Part shown: positions 55,538 to 63,194 of the stretch, in pieces
How positions within the stretch are numbered: position 1 is the stretch's first letter
Layout: the number at the start of each line of letters is the position of its first letter
Notes under the pieces: model-generated
What the model was told of the DNA's origin: nothing
What the model saw: only the letters and a program-made list of their open reading frames with translations
The model's database searches: none
Position numbers and translations under genes: made by a program
Assembly (NCBI RefSeq): GCF_029542085.1
Contig: NZ_CP107036.1
Span: forward strand, 6,489,095 to 6,553,094
Reading direction: 5' to 3'
Length of the DNA stretch: 64,000 bases
Source of the DNA: Sphingobacterium sp. ML3W
Lineage (GTDB): Bacteria; Bacteroidota; Bacteroidia; Sphingobacteriales; Sphingobacteriaceae

Positions 55538-55775
55538 ATATCTCTTCCTCAAACACAATCTCAGCATCGAAGTGATCCATAAAAATAGTAAGTTCATCGG
55601 TTGTTATCCAGCTTTCATTGTTGCATTTCATATCCCATTCGCCCTTATTTTTGGTGATTGAGGTTATGAAAAAATTGTTGATCATTACCTGAAACGAGCC
55701 ACCGCCATACAGCCGCGATATATCAACATACTCCATGCAACCATCAATCAAGCACCGGAACATTATACTCTTCAT
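55536..55775 (-). CDS. phage protein of unknown function
   Basis: 79 residues, mostly beta-like, with GGGSFQVMINNFFITSITKNKGEWDM and an acidic C-terminus. It overlaps the upstream gene by 4 bases, so the two are expressed together. It has a similar layout to that gene (an xYVxxI-type strand followed by GEW), hinting at distant relatedness. No known family. Confidence 0.55.
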   Translation of the reverse strand: MKSIMFRCLIDGCMEYVDISRLYGGGSFQVMINNFFITSITKNKGEWDMKCNNESWITTDELTIFMDHFDAEIVFEEEI

Positions 55776-56233
55776 CTCTCACGAACCCACTTAATTTCCC
55801 CGCGCTGGATCATCCCTATATATTTTTCAATGTGTTCTACTGTTAGGGGTATCTCAGCTTCCAAATAATATTCAAATTTTTTCGCGTACTCATCATATTG
55901 GATTGAAGCAACATATGTTGTATTTACATAAACATGCCAAATGCCACCCTTTTTTGCGCTTATGCGAACAACATTTCGTTTCCCATCCTTGTAGAACAGT
56001 TCCGGCGAGTCGTGATCGTACCTAAGAATGAGTGCATCAATACAAGCCTCCCGAACATCATCAGCAAGGACGCCGTATGCAAGTTCCCATTCGCCTTGAG
56101 ACTTTCTGAATACATAAAACGAAAGACCATTCTTATCATATAGGTGATAATCTCGCATGCCCATACCCTTATCCTCTATGCTCATTTTAACGAACAAAAC
56201 ACGATTTCTACAATGAACTTCAAGTGGTTTCAT
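55772..56233 (-). CDS. phage protein of unknown function
   Basis: 153 residues with two similar halves: GLSFYVFRKSQGEWELAYGVLADDV and GGIWHVYVNTTYVASIQYDEYAKKFEYYL, each a short beta hairpin with W and Y. This suggests an internal duplication. No catalytic motif or membrane helix. It starts about 50 bases from the divergent gene at 56292; the intervening AT-rich stretch probably holds promoters for both. Confidence 0.6.
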   Translation of the reverse strand: MKPLEVHCRNRVLFVKMSIEDKGMGMRDYHLYDKNGLSFYVFRKSQGEWELAYGVLADDVREACIDALILRYDHDSPELFYKDGKRNVVRISAKKGGIWHVYVNTTYVASIQYDEYAKKFEYYLEAEIPLTVEHIEKYIGMIQRGEIKWVRER

Positions 56234-56291
56234 AAAGTAAAATTACTAACAATATTAGCAAAATGTCAAGAAGAATTTTAACTTTGTTTTC

Positions 56292-56609
56292 ATGGAACCA
56301 GGGTGGCTAAATAAAAAGAAAGAGATTCCAAGTGTGGTATCGTCGTTATACAATGATGCTAAGCTTAGTGGTGCATGGATATATCATAAGTCAACAAGAC
56401 GTTTTTACACCCCAGATGAGTTCATGGAAAATTGGGAAAGAATTTACCAACAAAGTCCTAGGGGCAAGAATAACCGAGAAGATTTTCAGATTATGAACCC
56501 AATGGCCGCAATACGCCAACGCTCGGAGTGGGTAGCCAAAGCAAATGCTGAGCTACAGGAGATCATGAGAAAGCTTGAATCGTACAATGCCAGCTTTAAA
56601 ACTAAATAG
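56292..56609 (+). CDS. phage protein of unknown function
   Basis: 105 residues: PSVVSSLYNDAKLSGAWIYHKSTRRFYTPDEFMENWERIY, then a coiled-coil-like C-terminus (WVAKANAELQEIMRKLESY). I recognise this as a recurrent small protein in Sphingobacteriaceae elements but know no function. It converges on the SRAP gene and overlaps its 3' end by 8 bases. Confidence 0.55.
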   Translation: MEPGWLNKKKEIPSVVSSLYNDAKLSGAWIYHKSTRRFYTPDEFMENWERIYQQSPRGKNNREDFQIMNPMAAIRQRSEWVAKANAELQEIMRKLESYNASFKTK

Positions 56610-57288
56610 CGTCTTGGATATCTGGGCGGTTGGTGTCACCTTTGGCCCCAGTCACACGGAATACTTTGTGTGCGGATAGTTCACCTTCATAAGGGATCAT
56701 TAGCTGTTGAATGTCTTCTTTTTTGGAAGCAGATAGCCATGCGTCTCTACTGGATGGCGGAATGATTAAAGGCATTCGCTTTTTCTCGTTATGGATTTCT
56801 TCCAATAAGGGATTGGCTTTAGTTGTGATCACGGAGAAAGTCGGGTAGATGTTATTAGTTTCGTAGTCTTTGAAATCACTGTAGACAATACCCAGAGTGA
56901 ATAATTCCTTAGATGGAGTATAGATGTAATAGTTCTCAGTGTCTTTCTGCCCGGAGACCTTGTGCGGCTCATAAAAGCCATTGACATAAAGAAGACCGCG
57001 GGTTTTACCGATGTAGTTTTTATACGATGCCTTTTCAAATATGGACCCCGATTCAGCGTTTAATGTGTTCGCGTACTTGTCCGCGTCATCTTCGGTTTTT
57101 ACCCAAAAAGGTATAAGTTTCCATCGGGCAGGGACAATTGATCCTGGATCAGCATTGAGCGTAACTGGAAGATATGGCCGAGTGAATCCGCTGACATGGA
57201 ATATTTCGTCCTGTTGGTAATTGACCTGAAGGTTTTTAAACTCTTTAACCAATTGAGCGTTGCTGGGGGCCGAAGTATGATAACACAT
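56602..57288 (-). CDS. SRAP/HMCES-family protein (YedK-like)
   Basis: 228 residues with the SRAP active site: catalytic C2 (exposed after Met removal), N77 in TLNAES, E107 in GFYEP, H166 in IHNEKKRMP, and PARWKLIPFW as the substrate-channel region. Family role: forms a covalent adduct with abasic sites in single-stranded DNA and protects them during replication. A canonical YedK has GFYEW; here the W is P. Carriage by a phage would protect replicating phage DNA or the host under stress. Confidence 0.88.
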   Translation of the reverse strand: MCYHTSAPSNAQLVKEFKNLQVNYQQDEIFHVSGFTRPYLPVTLNADPGSIVPARWKLIPFWVKTEDDADKYANTLNAESGSIFEKASYKNYIGKTRGLLYVNGFYEPHKVSGQKDTENYYIYTPSKELFTLGIVYSDFKDYETNNIYPTFSVITTKANPLLEEIHNEKKRMPLIIPPSSRDAWLSASKKEDIQQLMIPYEGELSAHKVFRVTGAKGDTNRPDIQDAI

Positions 57289-57323
57289 ATTTACTTATAT
57301 TTGAATTTAAAAGTAGCATTTCT

Positions 57324-57917
57324 ATGACAAGAGAACAAGTACTCGACTACATTTGTTTAGGGTATAACGTGCTAGAGAACGGACGGCCCATCTTTGTTCA
57401 GGAGGTGTTTGAATATCTCCAGGAACTAGACGAAGAAGAAACAGGAGTATTTGTGTTGGAGGATTTACTTACTTGGAACCAAAAAGAACTAGATATGATA
57501 GAAGGACAAAAATATTATGATGAGGTAGGGGAATATGGTAGGAAGTTATTTCTTAGGAATGAAGCAATACGCTTTGGCAAATGGGATAAGTACGAAGCTT
57601 TTCTATCAAGTGAATTGCCTGATATTGCCACTAGCGAGCTTGAGGAAGCTCAGGACGTAGCAGGCCGGGTAAAGCAAATGACCAAGGACGAGCTGCGAGC
57701 TTGGATTGACAGGAACCGGGTTAACATGCTTACATCTGATCTATACGTGCTTGATGTTGGTAGTATCTTGTGTGGGTCGATTGTGCCAACTGGAGATCTT
57801 CAGTTTATTATCGGTGATGGATTGGAAGATCTAATCGAATGTAATGTATCGCCAATGGATGTGCTTAATTTGACAGATCACGTAGTATATTGGGTTGATC
57901 CGGTTGTAAAAACCTAG
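57324..57917 (+). CDS. phage protein of unknown function
   Basis: 197 residues, acidic (EELEEAQDVAG..., DEEETGVF), mostly helical N-terminal part and a beta-rich C-terminal part (LYVLDVGSILCGSIVPTGDLQFIIG). It starts 36 bases from the divergent SRAP gene. No family recognised. The two could form a divergent pair sharing a promoter region. Confidence 0.6.
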   Translation: MTREQVLDYICLGYNVLENGRPIFVQEVFEYLQELDEEETGVFVLEDLLTWNQKELDMIEGQKYYDEVGEYGRKLFLRNEAIRFGKWDKYEAFLSSELPDIATSELEEAQDVAGRVKQMTKDELRAWIDRNRVNMLTSDLYVLDVGSILCGSIVPTGDLQFIIGDGLEDLIECNVSPMDVLNLTDHVVYWVDPVVKT

Positions 57918-57940
57918 GTTGTTAGTCTAGGCTTTTTTTC
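57912..57940. terminator. terminator between convergent genes
   Basis: CCTAG (57913-57917) pairs with CTAGG (57927-57931); a run of T follows on the plus strand and a run of A precedes it, so it may act in both directions. The stem is short, hence moderate support. Confidence 0.5.
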
Positions 57941-58145
57941 TGATATATTTTTTAAGAGCTATTATTGCCCCTAGCTGAAAGTATGTGTTAGCGTTGTTTT
58001 GCTTTTTAAGACGATTTAGGAACTTTTCAATAGATGACAAGCTATTTGGTTTGAATGAAATCTTTTTGAGTTCCTGAGATATCTCAGGCTGTGATTTACC
58101 CTCAAGAAGCATCTGTATTACTCTCTCTTCAAAACTCTTGTTCAT
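57927..58145 (-). CDS. small LuxR-type HTH protein
   Basis: 72 residues. EERVIQMLLEGKSQPEISQELKKISFKPNSLSSIEKFLNRLKKQ is the GerE/LuxR helix-turn-helix; the tail (NTYFQLGAIIALKKYIRKK) is helical. No receiver or ligand domain is present. Such short HTH proteins are frequent in Bacteroidota prophages and probably regulate phage genes. Confidence 0.65.
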   Translation of the reverse strand: MNKSFEERVIQMLLEGKSQPEISQELKKISFKPNSLSSIEKFLNRLKKQNNANTYFQLGAIIALKKYIRKKA

Positions 58146-58224
58146 GTTTTAAAATTAAAAATAAAATAGTAATAATGATATGGGATTCAGTATTATTCAA
58201 GTATTTGGAATTTGCGAACTGTTA

Positions 58225-58440
58225 CTATGCTTTCATATTCAAGTTTACTGCATCAAAGGGGCTTAACCCTTCGTTGAATAACGGGAGCCATGACTCGGGA
58301 TCTAATCTTAACCAAGAGCACGCCCTAGGTGTTTCAGGAAAGCATCCGTATCTATCCTGTAGATTGAATGCGCATTTTCTTAACCAGTCCTTGAATCCAT
58401 AAGGATATTGCTTTCCTTGAATGTAGTTTATGTTTTCCAT
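58225..58440 (-). CDS. small phage protein of unknown function
   Basis: 71 residues with aromatic, compact sequence (YGFKDWLRKCAFNLQDRYGCFPETPRACSWLRLDPESWLPLFNEGLSPFDAV). Its look is protein-like and recurs in phage early regions, in contrast to the overlapping plus-strand frame. No function known. Confidence 0.55.
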   Translation of the reverse strand: MENINYIQGKQYPYGFKDWLRKCAFNLQDRYGCFPETPRACSWLRLDPESWLPLFNEGLSPFDAVNLNMKA

Positions 58441-58519
58441 ATAGTTGGTTTTAACAAGCGCCCCGAATACTTTAGTCGGAGTGCTTCTCTTTGGGGTTTG
58501 GAGAGTTTCATAGTTGGAT

Positions 58520-58852
58520 TTAATTGACTAAGTTTTCCCAGTATTTATCAATATGTTTTGTTAATAATGATCCGCCTCCACAACAATTTACATTATGAAT
58601 TTGGCAACCGTTTGGTTTCAACTGTTCTACACACACTGTACTAACAAAGAAACAATCTTCTTTTTTTATCCAGTCTCTTTGAATAACCAACCCTATTCCA
58701 GAATAGTCTCCTTCAAGTTCCAATTGGTCTTCTTTAATTCCTACAACTTTGAATGGCTCATGTCCATTATAAATATGTTCAACATAAATAGGGTAAGTCC
58801 CAAGTTGTATATTATGTTTACCTATCTCTATTTTAGTTTTTTTGTATTTCAT
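58520..58852 (-). CDS. phage protein of unknown function
   Basis: 110 residues. The N-terminal part is beta-rich (KIEIGKHNIQLGTYPIYVEHIYNGHEPFKVVGIKEDQLELEG) and the C-terminal part has cysteines (CVEQLKPNGCQIHNVNCCGGGS) that could bind metal. It follows the zinc-ribbon gene by 17 bases on the same strand. No known family. Confidence 0.55.
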   Translation of the reverse strand: MKYKKTKIEIGKHNIQLGTYPIYVEHIYNGHEPFKVVGIKEDQLELEGDYSGIGLVIQRDWIKKEDCFFVSTVCVEQLKPNGCQIHNVNCCGGGSLLTKHIDKYWENLVN

Positions 58853-58869
58853 ATAGTTAAAATTTGATG

Positions 58870-59028
58870 TTAATAAATTCCGTTGTCTAAATAAGGAGTA
58901 CCAGTTACATCATACACTATCCGCAGCTGCTCGCCACAACTCGCGCACTTCCTGTAACTTTCGTCTTTTCCTTTAGCGGATGCAACTTTGAAATTACATC
59001 CGCACCATGGGCATTTTAGGTGGGTCAT
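58870..59028 (-). CDS. 52-residue zinc-ribbon protein
   Basis: ATG at 59028 overlaps the stop of the upstream gene as ATGA, and the frame ends at TAA 58870-58872. It encodes MTHLKCPWCGCNF ... SYRKCASCGEQL ... , with CxxC pairs at C6/C9 and C28/C31, a small zinc ribbon. Stop/start overlap and the cysteine pattern make it a real gene despite its length. Confidence 0.7.
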   Translation of the reverse strand: MTHLKCPWCGCNFKVASAKGKDESYRKCASCGEQLRIVYDVTGTPYLDNGIY

Positions 59029-59207
59029 AGCTCCTTAAACATTATTGTTAAATCGTAAAAATATTGATCGTTACCTTTGTCGTCACAAACTTCCCATCCA
59101 GGAGGATCATAAGACTTATCAGCCAAATAGACTTTCCCTTTTGTAAAATCCATTATCTTTTTGCCTTCGCTGTCTAGGCATTTTTGAATACACTTTAGTC
59201 TTTTCAT
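59025..59207 (-). CDS. small phage protein of unknown function
   Basis: 60 residues, MKRLKCIQKCLDSEGKKIMDFTKGKVYLADKSYDPPGWEVCDDKGND..., resembling the short phage proteins that carry an FxxGKxY...vxDd pattern. It overlaps both neighbours by 4 bases, typical of a tightly packed early operon. Function unknown. Confidence 0.6.
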   Translation of the reverse strand: MKRLKCIQKCLDSEGKKIMDFTKGKVYLADKSYDPPGWEVCDDKGNDQYFYDLTIMFKEL

Positions 59208-59473
59208 AGTTCGGGTATATTAGTTTCTGAAAGAATAGATTCTTTGTCAATAGTGTCATAGATTGCACTATGGGGGATTGATTCCTTTAGTTCGACATTT
59301 TCTGCTGCATTCTTTAATGCTTCACGACCGACAGACCTTCCTATTTCATTTACTATCGAGTTGAAGATAACCACCTTTAAGGTGCCATTTTTAAAAGCTT
59401 CTACAGCTGACTGATAGTTGAAGTACCCGTAATCGATACATACGTCGTCTTTAATTTCTTTTAGTGTCTTCAT
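59204..59473 (-). CDS. small phage protein of unknown function
   Basis: 89 residues, helical, with GRSVGREALKNAAENVELKESIPHSAIYDTIDKESIL. It overlaps the next gene by 4 bases. No domain recognised. The 47 bases up to the methylase gene hold a C- and T-rich stretch (minus-strand AG-rich), weakly similar to a ribosome-binding site. Confidence 0.55.
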   Translation of the reverse strand: MKTLKEIKDDVCIDYGYFNYQSAVEAFKNGTLKVVIFNSIVNEIGRSVGREALKNAAENVELKESIPHSAIYDTIDKESILSETNIPEL

Positions 59474-59520
59474 TATTCTTTCTTTTATCTCCCCCTATAT
59501 GGTTAGGGGGAGGGGGGTAG

Positions 59521-60306
59521 TTAATCAGTGAATAACTTGGTTTGCCGTTCAGATTCATAGTTAGTCAATAATATTTCAGTCCTACGATTTTTCAAGTTTC
59601 TTCGTTCACCAATAGTTATGACATTTAAACCTCTTTGTCTAGCATTGTCAAGAATAAATTCGTTGTCAAATTCGCTCATAGCAAAACGTACTCCTGAATT
59701 GCAAAGCATGTCAAAATGATCTATCACATCATTTTCTTTGTTACTATTTTCAGTATACCACCCTTCGGTCTCATAGTAGGGAGGATCTGAATAAATGAAA
59801 GAATCAGACCTTTTACATAATGCAGATTCGTCACCAAAGGATATCATCTTGATCACTTTTCTAAAGTCAACATTCATAAATCTGACATCCTTTAATAATT
59901 CAAAAGTTGGCTCGATTCGACTTAGTAGAATATCCTTCGAATTATCTGCAGTAAACTTTATATTATAACCTTTTGATAGATATGTAAAATTTGAAAGAAA
60001 TAGGAACCGAATAGCTTTCCATATCGGATCTTCTTCATTATTTTTTTTCCAAAACTTCATTAAACTCTGATGTATGGGCATTAATTCAATTTGTCTATAC
60101 AATTCCGAACGGTTATTTTTAACAACCATAAATAGATTAAAAACATCATCATCCAGATCATTACAGAAATTGTACTTCACTTTTGGTTTATTGAAATACA
60201 TACCACCTGCTCCAAAAAAAGGCTCAATATAAATCTTGTGCTCTGGAAAGTGTGGATATATTAAGTGGGCCAATTGCTGCTTGTTCCCATTTCTTCTTAG
60301 TATCAT
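59521..60306 (-). CDS. dam: DNA adenine methyltransferase (Dam/M.DpnII type)
   Basis: 261 residues. The AdoMet motif I is YIEPFFGAGGMYF (26-38) and the catalytic motif IV is SDPPYY (DPPY 174-177), in the order of the alpha-class adenine-N6 methylases (MethyltransfD12). No restriction endonuclease is next to it, so it is a solitary phage methylase that could protect phage DNA or affect regulation. A strong AAAGGAG lies 7 bases before its ATG. Confidence 0.9.
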   Translation of the reverse strand: MILRRNGNKQQLAHLIYPHFPEHKIYIEPFFGAGGMYFNKPKVKYNFCNDLDDDVFNLFMVVKNNRSELYRQIELMPIHQSLMKFWKKNNEEDPIWKAIRFLFLSNFTYLSKGYNIKFTADNSKDILLSRIEPTFELLKDVRFMNVDFRKVIKMISFGDESALCKRSDSFIYSDPPYYETEGWYTENSNKENDVIDHFDMLCNSGVRFAMSEFDNEFILDNARQRGLNVITIGERRNLKNRRTEILLTNYESERQTKLFTD

Positions 60307-60320
60307 TTCTTTTCTCCTTT

Positions 60321-60506
60321 CTAAACTTTACTTTCCAAAGTGAGTATTCCAGGGTTTTTAACTTTCCCTAGATACTCACGGTTTATTAATTTTGTTAAGT
60401 TGTTTCTGTTCCTGTTGTAGATTTTAGATATCCTAGATACTGTATATCCAAGAGCATACTTTTCAAATATTTCAGCTTTTACAGGATCTGGTATTATTCT
60501 GCTCAT
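60321..60506 (-). CDS. small HTH phage protein
   Basis: 61 residues with a resolvase-type HTH: ALGYTVSRISKIYNRNRNNLTKLINREY. A strong AAAGGAGG (60516-60523) lies 9 bases upstream of the ATG. It overlaps the preceding gene by 35 bases and ends 14 bases before the methylase gene, so it is likely co-expressed with it and could bind DNA as a regulator. Confidence 0.6.
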   Translation of the reverse strand: MSRIIPDPVKAEIFEKYALGYTVSRISKIYNRNRNNLTKLINREYLGKVKNPGILTLESKV

Positions 60507-60903
60507 AGTCTTTATCCTCCTTTCCTAAAGTATCGGTGGAAATAGCTAAACCACGGGGGATAGTTTTGCAGATATCAATATGCATTGAACAGAGAATCTT
60601 TAGGTTTTTATAAGAAAGCCTTCCAGAATCAATACCATACGATTTTAGAGCAGATTTTTCTAATTCATCCATATTTGATACCTCGGAAAAATTATCAGTT
60701 TCAATAAAATCTATTGGTTTGAAAATTGGTTTAATCTCATCGAGATATCTATTTGAAATGACTCCATTACAAGATATCATACATTCATCTTGCACCTCAG
60801 ATATAATACCTATTAACTCTTTGATATTTCCGTCGTAAGTATCTATTACCTTTAGTCCAGTGCCTACATATGGTAGGATTTCTTTTAGTGTTAACTTATC
60901 CAT
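60472..60903 (-). CDS. phage protein of unknown function
   Basis: 143 residues. The N-terminal LKEILPYVGTGLKVIDTYDGNIKELIGIISEVQDECMI...ISNRYLDEIKPIFKPI resembles the short beta domain found in many Bacteroidota phage proteins that start with LxxIaPYLPYgL. A second part reads KNLKILCSMHIDI with a helix before it. Function unknown. It overlaps the HNH gene by 8 bases. Confidence 0.6.
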   Translation of the reverse strand: MDKLTLKEILPYVGTGLKVIDTYDGNIKELIGIISEVQDECMISCNGVISNRYLDEIKPIFKPIDFIETDNFSEVSNMDELEKSALKSYGIDSGRLSYKNLKILCSMHIDICKTIPRGLAISTDTLGKEDKDYEQNNTRSCKS

Positions 60904-61432
60904 TGGTAGTGTTATTTATAATTCTTTTAATAGTGCTCCATCCACAAGAAAAGTGTCTAGATATATCGGTTATCGTATTGCCATTTTGAAACATTTCGTT
61001 AACATTTTTGACAGATACATCTGTCCTTTCCTTGGTAGAAATACCTCTTCTTTTCTTGATAGCTTCAGAAATTAATTTTTTATGATTATCAGATAGAACC
61101 TTTCCATTATTATGAATTGATTGATGATATGATGCATTAATAATCTCTAGATTATCTATCGAAGAATTTAGCTTGTTCCCATCCTTATGGTGTACATATA
61201 AATTTGACGGGAGAATATATCCAGACACGTAACACATTATAAGTCTGTGAACATGAATTTTATCGTTATAGCAACTTACTGCTGGATATTTCCCATGCAT
61301 AAAAATAGTTTTAGCTGATTTTAAAGTCTTGAATTTGCAATACCAAATCATGGCCTTCTCCAAAACCTTTGTGTTAACTATACAGCCACAATTATTTTTA
61401 AAAGTTATAGGTTTTTGAATTTTTGGTCTCAT
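60896..61432 (-). CDS. HNH homing endonuclease
   Basis: 178 residues. The HNH core is VHRLIMCYVSGY ... YVHHKDGNKLNSSIDNLEII (H81/H82, N93) with a histidine-rich follow-up (SYHQSIHNNG). The C-terminal KNVNEMFQNGNTITDISRHFSCGWSTIKRII is a DNA-binding HTH typical of homing endonucleases. It lies between the YopX-family gene and the gene at 60472 in the compact early operon, with a GAGG site 8 bases before its ATG. Confidence 0.85.
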   Translation of the reverse strand: MRPKIQKPITFKNNCGCIVNTKVLEKAMIWYCKFKTLKSAKTIFMHGKYPAVSCYNDKIHVHRLIMCYVSGYILPSNLYVHHKDGNKLNSSIDNLEIINASYHQSIHNNGKVLSDNHKKLISEAIKKRRGISTKERTDVSVKNVNEMFQNGNTITDISRHFSCGWSTIKRIINNTTNG

Positions 61433-61434
61433 AA

Positions 61435-61845
61435 TTATACCTCATGAATATTTCCAATGACTTCCATCCATCCGCTGTCCTCAATTATGTCATTTACACC
61501 GTCTGAAATTCCTCTTTTTTCAGGATTAACGCATTTCAAAACATACTGGAATCCTGCAAAAATCCATTCTACTACACCAACATAATTCTGCTTACCTTCA
61601 TCAATAAAAGGATAATCGTCACCGGATATAATATCGCCTTCATATATCTCTGTTCCGTTTTTATCCGTTAATCCAGTGAACTGGCCGACAGTTTCGGGGA
61701 TGACGTTCATATCTACATTATCCCATTGATTAGGGTATTCCCATTTTGGAGAAATTAATACCTGTTCATTAACATGTGACAAATCCCCATATAGCCACCC
61801 TTCACCATCAGTCCGTAGACCTCTGAATTTTATCTGCCTATTCAC
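61435..61845 (-). CDS. YopX-family phage protein
   Basis: 136 residues from GTG 61845. This start is chosen because AAGGAGGT lies 5 bases upstream (61858-61851) and the protein then begins VNRQIKFRGLRTDGEGWLYGDL, as family members do; a longer reading to 61923 lacks support. VGQFTGLTDKNGTEIYEGDII is the YopX hallmark. Function of the family is unknown; it is common in phage early regions. It overlaps the upstream gene by 8 bases. Confidence 0.85.
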   Translation of the reverse strand: MNRQIKFRGLRTDGEGWLYGDLSHVNEQVLISPKWEYPNQWDNVDMNVIPETVGQFTGLTDKNGTEIYEGDIISGDDYPFIDEGKQNYVGVVEWIFAGFQYVLKCVNPEKRGISDGVNDIIEDSGWMEVIGNIHEV

Positions 61846-62089
61846 CGTGCACCTCCTTATCCTCTGTAACCAAAACTTTTCGGTTGACACGTTCAATCCA
61901 TTCGATAATTCTATCGACAGCATCTTTCAAAGTTTTCTCACCACCAATGCTGTAGAGGTCTACACCATCTTTTTCAACATAAATGTTATAATCCCCATCG
62001 TAAATTTGTACTTGGAAATCATATTTATTGCTCCATTCTTCCAAGCGATCGAAAGGATGAAGAGCCTTTTTTATTTCGTTGTTATTCAT
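61838..62089 (-). CDS. small phage protein of unknown function
   Basis: 83 residues: EEWSNKYDFQVQIYDGDYNIYVEKDGVDLYSIGG, a beta-rich section, then a helix (LKDAVDRIIEWIERV). Its last codons provide the ribosome-binding site for the YopX gene. No family recognised. Confidence 0.6.
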   Translation of the reverse strand: MNNNEIKKALHPFDRLEEWSNKYDFQVQIYDGDYNIYVEKDGVDLYSIGGEKTLKDAVDRIIEWIERVNRKVLVTEDKEVHGE

Positions 62090-62522
62090 GGGTATAGTCC
62101 TTTCTTTTGATAATTATAGGGCGATCTTTTTTAAGATATTTTTCACCCTTTTTGTGGAATAATCCGGTCAATGTGGATTTTGGTATATCGGATATTTCTA
62201 AAAGTTCTCTGAAACTTCTGAACTCGCCAATTTTCTCATTTTTGATATTGAATATCTCAACTCCAAAATCACCATCTAAAACTTTGCAAAACTTGTTTTT
62301 ATCTAACAAAATTGCTTCCCTAAGGCCGTCACGGCCGATTCTATATTTAGCTATATAATGTCCATCAGGCATTAAGCGATATTGTTTATCGCCGAACAAA
62401 TTACCTTGACTTAAACCGTAATAATTAAAGCACTCTGTCTGATTTGCAAATGCAAATAGGTATTTACCATTCTCATCGTAGACATAAATAGGAACCTCCT
62501 TTTTTCCGCCTTTCTTATTCAC
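62082..62522 (-). CDS. protein made of two NUMOD-like DNA-binding modules
   Basis: 146 residues from GTG 62522, chosen because AAGGAGGT lies 5 bases upstream. It has two repeats: VPIYVYDENGKYLFAFANQTECFNYYGLSQGNLFGD and VEIFNIKNEKIGEFRSFRELLEISDIPKSTLTGLFHKKG, both in the style of NUMOD1 (strand pair, then helix-turn-helix) that accompanies homing endonucleases. No GIY-YIG, HNH or LAGLIDADG catalytic motif is present, so it may be a remnant or a stand-alone DNA-binding protein. Confidence 0.6.
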   Translation of the reverse strand: MNKKGGKKEVPIYVYDENGKYLFAFANQTECFNYYGLSQGNLFGDKQYRLMPDGHYIAKYRIGRDGLREAILLDKNKFCKVLDGDFGVEIFNIKNEKIGEFRSFRELLEISDIPKSTLTGLFHKKGEKYLKKDRPIIIKRKDYTHE

Positions 62523-62907
62523 TTGAAACCTCCTTCCCGAAGTCATCCAAATCAATAGTTATTTCCGAACGAGTGCCATAATACAACTCAGGCATTTCGT
62601 CCATTAGAGCTTTGTAGTTGACCCTAGTATGCTTTACGATAAGTTCAATTACTTTTTCAATTTCGTCGCCAGACTCACTTGATCGTTCATTTGATTCGGA
62701 TTGATATTCGATTTCGCGAGTAACCATATCAATGAGAAAATTGTCGTCCACGTCAACGAATGGCTCTTTGTTGGCTATTTTAACTGTAACTACTCGGTAG
62801 TTGTCGTACTCGCCTATGTTATGTATGTGCTCTGAAAGCTCCTGTATTGTGCCGAAGAAGTCGAATACTTCGCAGAATACATGTGTGTCTTTATTTAAGT
62901 TATTCAT
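62515..62907 (-). CDS. phage protein of unknown function
   Basis: 130 residues, acidic, with no recognised domain; the centre (VTREIEYQSESNERSSESGDEIEKVIELIVKH) is disordered and then helical. Its last codons (GGAGG) supply the ribosome-binding site of the following gene. Confidence 0.55.
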   Translation of the reverse strand: MNNLNKDTHVFCEVFDFFGTIQELSEHIHNIGEYDNYRVVTVKIANKEPFVDVDDNFLIDMVTREIEYQSESNERSSESGDEIEKVIELIVKHTRVNYKALMDEMPELYYGTRSEITIDLDDFGKEVSSE

Positions 62908-62918
62908 CTGTTTAAGTT

Positions 62919-63188
62919 TTAAATTGTGGTTGCTGATTCTATTAATTGTTCGACTTTGTAGGCTTCAACTATATTACCACACTGAGCGAGCGCTAATACA
63001 TGCCGTAGCATATCAAGCATTTCAGGTGCTTTGCTGATTAGTAAGGAATTTGCCCTGCCTTCAATAGATTTGTGTTTATATATTTGGCATACAAGTTTTG
63101 ATGGATCAAGATGTTTAACATCAGAAACCAAGTCTCCATAATCGCTTATACACATACGCCAATTTCCTTTTGTCCCTTTGAATTCCAT
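62919..63188 (-). CDS. small phage protein (KGxW...ANxxLISxAPxML family)
   Basis: 89 residues. FKGTKGNWRMCISDYGDLVSD ... EGRANSLLISKAPEMLDMLRHVL is a frequent pattern in small phage early proteins (beta hairpin with GxW, then ANAxLIaaAPeLL helix). Function of the family is not known. Confidence 0.65.
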   Translation of the reverse strand: MEFKGTKGNWRMCISDYGDLVSDVKHLDPSKLVCQIYKHKSIEGRANSLLISKAPEMLDMLRHVLALAQCGNIVEAYKVEQLIESATTI

Positions 63189-63194
63189 TTTTCT

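Noticed and set aside
58091..58402. 103-codon plus-strand open frame
   Set aside because: It overlaps a minus-strand ORF (58225-58440) with much more protein-like content and lies against the direction of the surrounding operon.
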